In this document: positions 59,785 to 64,000 of the stretch, piece after piece
Layout of the letters: every line of letters begins with the position of its first letter
Numbering within the stretch: position 1 is the first letter of the stretch
Assembly (NCBI RefSeq): GCF_026344135.1
Contig: NZ_JAPKNA010000002.1
Location: 744,001 to 808,000 of the forward strand
DNA length: 64,000 bases
Source of the DNA: Alcaligenes parafaecalis
GTDB lineage: Bacteria; Pseudomonadota; Gammaproteobacteria; Burkholderiales; Burkholderiaceae_B
Direction of reading: 5' to 3'
Notes under the pieces: model-generated
Told to the model about the DNA's origin: nothing
Database searches by the model: none
What the model saw: the letters and a program-made list of their open reading frames with translations, nothing else
Made by a program: the position numbers and the translations under genes

Positions 59785-61290
59785 TTAGTCCTCTTCCACA
59801 AAAGTGGCTTCGCGTTTCTTTTTCACCGAAGGCAAGGCAACGATCACGACCAGGAAGGCCGCCAACACCAACAAGGACAAAGACAGTGGGCGAGTCAGGA
59901 AGGTGGTGTAATCACCGCGAGACAAGAGCAGGGCACGACGGAAGTTTTCTTCCATCATCGGTCCCAGAACCAGACCCAGCAGCAATGGTGCACCTTCACA
60001 ACGCAGCTTGGACCACACGTAGCCAACAAAACCAAAGGCAGCGGTAACCAAGATATCAAACACGTTGTAGTTCAGCGAGTACACACCGACCGTGCAGAAC
60101 ACCAGAATGGCAGGGAACAGAAGGCGGTAAGGCACTTTCAGCAGCTTCACCCATAGACCGACCAATGGCAGGTTCAGAATCACCAGCATCAGGTTACCGA
60201 TCCACATGGAGGCAATCAGGCCCCAGAACAGCTCGGGGTGGCTGGTCATCACTTGTGGGCCGGGCTGAATGTTGTGGATGGTCATCGCACCAATCATCAG
60301 AGCCGTTACCGCGTTACCTGGAATACCCAAGGTCAGCAGCGGGATGAACGAAGTCTGGGCTGCTGCGTTGTTAGCCGACTCAGGGCCAGCCAGACCAGCA
60401 GGGTGACCTTTACCAAAGCGCTCAGGATTGCGGGAGATTTTCTTCTCCAGCGTGTAGGACGCAAAGGAAGACAACACCGCACCGCCACCGGGCAAGATAC
60501 CCAGTACCGAACCCATGGCAGTACCACGGACAACAGCAGGCCAGGACTCTTTGAATTCCTGTTTGTTGGGATACAAAGAACCCACTTTGCCTGTGATCTC
60601 GACACGCTGGTCGCCCAGTTCCAGGTTGTTCATGATTTCAGAGAAACCAAACACACCCATGGCAACCACGGCAAAGTCGATACCGTCTTGCAGTTCTGGA
60701 ATACCAAAGTCGTAACGGGCGACGCCGGAGTTCACGTCTGTACCGACCATACCCAGCAGCAGACCCAGCAAGATCATGCAGATGGCTTTAGGCAGGGAGC
60801 CGGAGGCCAGCACCACAGCGCCGACCAGCCCCAAGACCATTAACGAGAAATACTCCGCAGGTCCAAACTTGAAGGCGACTTCAGCCAAAGGAGGCGCAAA
60901 GGCAGCCAGCAGCACGGTGGCCACACAACCAGCGAAGAAAGAACCCAGAGCAGCAATTGCCAAGGCCGCACCGGCCCGACCATTACGCGCCATCTGGTGG
61001 CCGTCCAGCACAGTTACCACCGCTGAGGTTTCCCCCGGCAAGGCGACCAGAATGGCCGTTGTGGACCCACCATACTGAGCGCCGTAGTAAATACCGGCCA
61101 ACATGATCAGGCCAGCCACGGGAGGCAGTACATAGGTAATGGGCAGCAGCATGGCGATGGTAGGCACAGGGCCAATGCCAGGCAACACGCCAATCAGGGT
61201 GCCCAGTATGCAACCGAGCAGGGCGTAGGCCAGGTTCTCGGGCGTGATCGCCACGGAGAAACCCAGCATCAGGTTGTCAAATAATTCCAT
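59785..61290 (-). CDS. tctA: Tripartite tricarboxylate transporter large permease TctA
   Basis: TctA is the large membrane subunit of carboxylate importers that work with TctB and a Bug-type receptor. The 501-residue protein has about twelve helices and the conserved segments GVLPGIGPVPTIAMLLPITY and LPGETSAVVTVLDGHQMARNGRAG. FLPGGGAVLSSF-like LGILPGGGAVLSSFASY is followed by TLGIPGNAVTALMIGA. It follows tctB by 16 bases. No receptor gene adjoins, so it depends on a receptor encoded elsewhere. Confidence 0.95.
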   Translation of the reverse strand: MELFDNLMLGFSVAITPENLAYALLGCILGTLIGVLPGIGPVPTIAMLLPITYVLPPVAGLIMLAGIYYGAQYGGSTTAILVALPGETSAVVTVLDGHQMARNGRAGAALAIAALGSFFAGCVATVLLAAFAPPLAEVAFKFGPAEYFSLMVLGLVGAVVLASGSLPKAICMILLGLLLGMVGTDVNSGVARYDFGIPELQDGIDFAVVAMGVFGFSEIMNNLELGDQRVEITGKVGSLYPNKQEFKESWPAVVRGTAMGSVLGILPGGGAVLSSFASYTLEKKISRNPERFGKGHPAGLAGPESANNAAAQTSFIPLLTLGIPGNAVTALMIGAMTIHNIQPGPQVMTSHPELFWGLIASMWIGNLMLVILNLPLVGLWVKLLKVPYRLLFPAILVFCTVGVYSLNYNVFDILVTAAFGFVGYVWSKLRCEGAPLLLGLVLGPMMEENFRRALLLSRGDYTTFLTRPLSLSLLVLAAFLVVIVALPSVKKKREATFVEED

Positions 61291-61306
61291 TTCCGTTCAC
61301 CTCCAA

Positions 61307-61765
61307 TCAGGCCAGAAAACTTGGCCACAAGGGGAACACCAGCCCCAGGCCCTTGATGAATGCCAACCAGACGAACAGCACCAGAAACACGGCTGCGCCC
61401 AGTGCAACAGGCCAGCTAAACTCATGGCTCGCAAAGCTGCTGATCAGAACAAGCAAGAAAATGGAAATGTAGACACCCAGAGAATTGAGCGTCAGACCAC
61501 AAAGCACCACCGCGCCGATGATAACCAGGGCCACTTTCCAGTTAAACTTCTCTACTTCGGTTTCTTCCGCTTTGGCAGACATCGAATTGAATGTGACAAC
61601 AGCCCCCAATAGAGCTAGGCATACCCCCAGCCAGAAAGGGAAGTAGCCAGGTCCCATGCGGGCAGCGGTTCCCATCGAGTAGCTGGTGGCTCCAAGCGCA
61701 AAAGCTGCGCCTATCACCACGAACATGATCCCGGACCAGAAGTCCTGTTTATTTTTAATTTGCAT
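61307..61765 (-). CDS. tctB: Tripartite tricarboxylate transporter small permease TctB
   Basis: TctB is the small membrane subunit. The 152-residue protein has four hydrophobic helices: WSGIMFVVIGAAFALGATSY, YFPFWLGVCLALLGAVVTF, VALVIIGAVVLCGL and FLLVLISSFASHEFSWPVALG. The segment AARMGPGYFPFWLG is the family hallmark. It is first in the tctB-tctA pair; the usual leading tctC is missing. Confidence 0.94.
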   Translation of the reverse strand: MQIKNKQDFWSGIMFVVIGAAFALGATSYSMGTAARMGPGYFPFWLGVCLALLGAVVTFNSMSAKAEETEVEKFNWKVALVIIGAVVLCGLTLNSLGVYISIFLLVLISSFASHEFSWPVALGAAVFLVLFVWLAFIKGLGLVFPLWPSFLA

Positions 61766-62106
61766 AAGGTGGATTCTCCTTGTCTGCCTTGCGCATTGGT
61801 TTTCCTTTTTCCTGTGTCAGCTTCTTTATGTTGGAGCTGGGCTCCACGCTCTGCCTGTGCCGACTGCATTGAACAGAGGTGACGCATGGTAATGGAGCAC
61901 TTGAAGACTGGAAACCCTGACTTGACCCTAGTTTTTAAGGGTTTTCCCGGTAAATCGGGAAATTTAGGGTTTTTTGGGAGCGTGTTGGCTGGTCAATAGG
62001 ATGCTTTGAAAGAAGTTTGAAAGGTAATGGAAAGATGGGTGAAAGGTTATCATTAGTATGAAATTCCTCTACCCAGTAACGCTAGCAATGGTTTACGATA
62101 AGGCCC
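61766..62106. other. Intergenic region between tctB and zapB-like genes
   Basis: No gene is recognised. A perfect hairpin, TTTCCCG-GTAAAT-CGGGAAA, occupies 61943-61962, next to repeated AGGGTTTT motifs (near 61938-61945 and 61966-61974). These may be a terminator or operator for the divergent genes. The region holds the promoters for both tctB and the coiled-coil gene, which are not otherwise obvious. Confidence 0.4.
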
Positions 62107-62511
62107 ATGTTGCAAGATCTCGACTTTCTCGCTGACCGTATCGGTCAACTGGTAGAGCAATCTCGTCAGCTAAACGCTGAACGCGCTCAATTATTAGCTC
62201 GTCTGAAAACTCAGGATGCCGAGCTGGACGCCTTGCGCCAGCAAAATCGACGTCAACAGGACGAGTTCGAGTCCCTGTCCACCGGTGTTGCTACCCATCA
62301 GCGTCAATTGGATGTGGTGCAGCAACAAGCACAAGCCGATCAGGCAGAACTGAAAAAACTGCTTGAGCAAGAACAAGCTCAAATCGTGGCTTTGCGCCGC
62401 GAGCTTGATAGTGCGCGTGCAGGCATGGGCGTGTTGCGCGATGTAGCAGGACAGGCTCGTGACCAGATCGGTTCGATCCTGATGCGTCTACCCGGTGCGG
62501 TACAGGAGTAA
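62107..62511 (+). CDS. ZapB-like coiled-coil protein upstream of zapA
   Basis: This 134-residue protein is nearly all predicted coiled coil (LADRIGQLVEQSRQLNAERAQLLARLK and many Gln/Glu-rich heptads) with no membrane segment. It lies three bases before zapA and in frame-shifted coupling with it, the position where betaproteobacteria carry a ZapB- or TIGR02449-like division protein. I expect it to help stabilise FtsZ rings with ZapA. Similarity by eye is to the class rather than to a defined motif, so the function is inferred. Confidence 0.75.
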   Translation: MLQDLDFLADRIGQLVEQSRQLNAERAQLLARLKTQDAELDALRQQNRRQQDEFESLSTGVATHQRQLDVVQQQAQADQAELKKLLEQEQAQIVALRRELDSARAGMGVLRDVAGQARDQIGSILMRLPGAVQE

Positions 62512-62514
62512 GTC

Positions 62515-62826
62515 ATGGAACGAGTCGATATTTCTCTGTTGGGCCGCGAGTATTCTCTGGCATGCCCACCATCCGAAAAAGCGCGCTTGCTTGAAGCTGT
62601 CAAACTGGTTGATCAGCGCATGCAGTCCATCAAGGGCTCTGGCCGCGTCTCGGGGAACGAACGCATCGCCGTTATGGCCGCCATTCAGATCGCCAGCGAG
62701 TTTTTATCCGCTAAAGCACCTGATGGTCCACTGGCTAATGTTGCATTTGGCGATTTCAAGCGTAAAATTGAAGACATGCACGCAATGATTGATGATGTCA
62801 TCGAACCTTCGGGTACTGCGCGCTAG
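62515..62826 (+). CDS. zapA: Cell division protein ZapA
   Basis: ZapA bundles FtsZ filaments at the division ring. The 103-residue protein has the N-terminal strand region RVDISLLGREYSLACPPSEKARLLEAVKLVDQRMQSIK and the helix SGNERIAVMAAIQIASEFL. The start follows GGAGTAAGTC. It is coupled to the coiled-coil gene upstream and precedes the 6S RNA candidate, an arrangement common in proteobacteria. Confidence 0.93.
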   Translation: MERVDISLLGREYSLACPPSEKARLLEAVKLVDQRMQSIKGSGRVSGNERIAVMAAIQIASEFLSAKAPDGPLANVAFGDFKRKIEDMHAMIDDVIEPSGTAR

Positions 62827-62871
62827 ACCAAATTTGAAAGCTGCCCCTTGTTGTTCCTCGCGGGCAGCTTC

Positions 62872-63062
62872 ATCCCAGTAAGTCCCTGCCGTGTTCGTGA
62901 CACGACCATACATTCCTTGAACCAATGCTTTTGGCATACAGGTTGTTGGATTAGCCAGTAGGAGCGATCGTCCTCGTCGACGAACCCGAAGCTGGCTTGA
63001 TGACAGCCGATCTTGGACCCTCGGTTCCAGGATGCCGGTCTTGACGGCAATGGTGGGGCACC
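62872..63062 (+). ncRNA. ssrS: 6S RNA candidate
   Basis: 6S RNA mimics an open promoter and binds sigma-70 RNA polymerase. In proteobacteria its gene usually lies directly after zapA, as here. The segment contains GTGTTCGTGAC near the 5' side, CCTTGAACC, a central stem GCCAG...CTGGC and closing pairs TGCCGT with ACGGCA. A rho-independent terminator follows immediately. No protein frame fits. Exact ends are estimated. Confidence 0.65.
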
Positions 63063-63066
63063 TACA

Positions 63067-63103
63067 AAAAAAGCCCGTCCACATCTGGACGGGCTTTTTT
63101 CTT
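63067..63103. terminator. Bidirectional terminator between the 6S RNA candidate and lgt
   Basis: A perfect 14-bp stem, including AAAAAAGCCCGTCC (63067-63080) with GGACGGGCTTTTTT (63087-63100), has long A and T runs on both sides. It can end the RNA gene and the convergent lgt transcript. Confidence 0.9.
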
Positions 63104-63117
63104 TTCTGCAGATCTTC

Positions 63118-63915
63118 TTATCCCTGACTGCCGGGCGTCACACCCCGCTTGCTGGCATAAGCAAACAAAGCCAGTCCGGCCACAATCATGGGCAAGGACA
63201 ACCACTGTCCCATCGACAAGCCCGCGCTCAGCAACCCCAGGTAGCCATCAGGTTCGCGGGTGTACTCCACCATGAAGCGGAAGAAACCATAGCCGATCAG
63301 GAACAGGGCACTGGTCTGGCCCACGGCACGTGGGCGGCGCGTAAACCACCACAGCAGGATAAACAAGGCGATGCCTTCCAGAGCCATCTCGTACAACTGC
63401 GAGGGGTGGCGGGGGATGGAGTCCACTTGCGGGAACACCATAGCCCAGGACACATCGCTAGGACGGCCCCACAGTTCACCGTTAATGAAATTACCCAGGC
63501 GGCCCACGGCCAGTCCCAGCGGAATCAAGGGAGCCAGGAAATCGCTGATTTCCAGAAAGCGCCGTTGTCGGTTCCGGGCAAATAGTGCAATCGTCACCAG
63601 GACGCCAATCAGGCCGCCATGAAAGGACATGCCACCTTGCCAGACATACAGAATTTCCAGCGGATGCGACAAGTAGTAGGCGGGCTGATAGAACAAGGTA
63701 TAGCCAAGACGACCACCTGCTACCACGCCCAGGACGCAGTAAAAGATCAGGTCTTCCAGGTCTTTGCGAGTCAGCAGGGTATAGCCTGCGCGAATACGCG
63801 CCATGCCAGCTAGCCAGACCAGGCCAAAGCCGACCAGATACATCAAGCCATACCAGTGGATGGCAAGGGGACCAAGTTGTATGGCGACGGGATCAAACTG
63901 CGGATGAATTAACAT
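63118..63915 (-). CDS. lgt: Prolipoprotein diacylglyceryl transferase
   Basis: Lgt transfers diacylglycerol from phosphatidylglycerol to the lipobox cysteine of prolipoproteins such as Pal in this window. The 265-residue inner-membrane protein has about seven helices, the N-terminal IHWYGLMYLVGFGL and the signature GRLGNFINGELWGRPSD (about 142-158). The region GGMSFHGGLIG is also conserved. The length is typical. It is convergent with the zapA and 6S region. Confidence 0.96.
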   Translation of the reverse strand: MLIHPQFDPVAIQLGPLAIHWYGLMYLVGFGLVWLAGMARIRAGYTLLTRKDLEDLIFYCVLGVVAGGRLGYTLFYQPAYYLSHPLEILYVWQGGMSFHGGLIGVLVTIALFARNRQRRFLEISDFLAPLIPLGLAVGRLGNFINGELWGRPSDVSWAMVFPQVDSIPRHPSQLYEMALEGIALFILLWWFTRRPRAVGQTSALFLIGYGFFRFMVEYTREPDGYLGLLSAGLSMGQWLSLPMIVAGLALFAYASKRGVTPGSQG

Positions 63916-64000
63916 GCGTGCCCATTACAGAGGTGAATATCAGATAATAGCGTGACTGCGAGCCCAGGCTAGGGCTGGGTAAATTGTAAGGGAAGGATCA

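Overview
This window looks like chromosomal DNA of a betaproteobacterium of the family Alcaligenaceae, most probably close to Alcaligenes. The evidence is a Bug-type tricarboxylate-binding receptor, a TctA/TctB permease pair, the order zapA - probable 6S RNA - lgt, a CIRCE-controlled groESL operon, and a meso-diaminopimelate dehydrogenase. It is almost entirely ordinary housekeeping and transport DNA. I see no tRNA, rRNA, CRISPR array, insertion sequence, prophage or integrase.

Layout. 0-1 kb: end of a pgpA-pncC operon. 1-4.2 kb: an IclR regulator facing a Bug receptor and a class III CoA-transferase, with matching palindromes between them. 4.4-7.9 kb: pyrF, dgkA, groEL and groES, the last two with a perfect CIRCE operator. 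8.1-13 kb: a DUF1697 protein and an iron-signalling set (FecI-like sigma factor, FecR-like sensor, TonB-dependent receptor with signalling domain). 13-16 kb: an amidase and a membrane diguanylate cyclase. 16-19 kb: a non-coding stretch with a large palindromic repeat, then pirin, LysR and DUF1348 genes. 19-21.4 kb: phosphotransacetylase and acetate kinase. 21.4-24.4 kb: cysHDN for sulfate activation and reduction. 24.5-27 kb: a DMT exporter facing a MocR-type regulator. 27-29.5 kb: ahpC and ahpF. 29.6-30 kb: a second, inverted copy of the palindromic repeat. 30-34.6 kb: LysR, acetate/succinate CoA-transferase, LeuE-type exporter and ddh. 34.7-39.7 kb: a Pmp3-like peptide and a complete BMP-type nucleoside ABC importer. 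39.8-43.2 kb: MATE pump, PaaI-like thioesterase, copper chaperone and hydrolase. 43.2-50.5 kb: the whole ybgC-tolQRAB-pal-cpoB operon preceded by proS. 50.6-53.4 kb: rppH and a TctDE-like two-component system. 53.4-59.6 kb: a dehydrogenase, a Tat-exported binding protein with its ABC importer, and a FAD oxidoreductase. 59.8-61.8 kb: tctA and tctB. 62.1-64 kb: a ZapB-like coiled coil, zapA, a 6S RNA candidate and lgt.

The most unusual content is a pair of elements of about 233 bp, at 16227-16459 and 29666-29899 (opposite strands). Each folds on itself along almost its whole length. The two share a nearly identical core, but their 32-base outer arms have unrelated central sequences while each pair of arms remains self-complementary. 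Inner stem differences are also compensatory, and a third, half-length relative lies beside the second copy. This points to conservation of the folded form rather than of the sequence.
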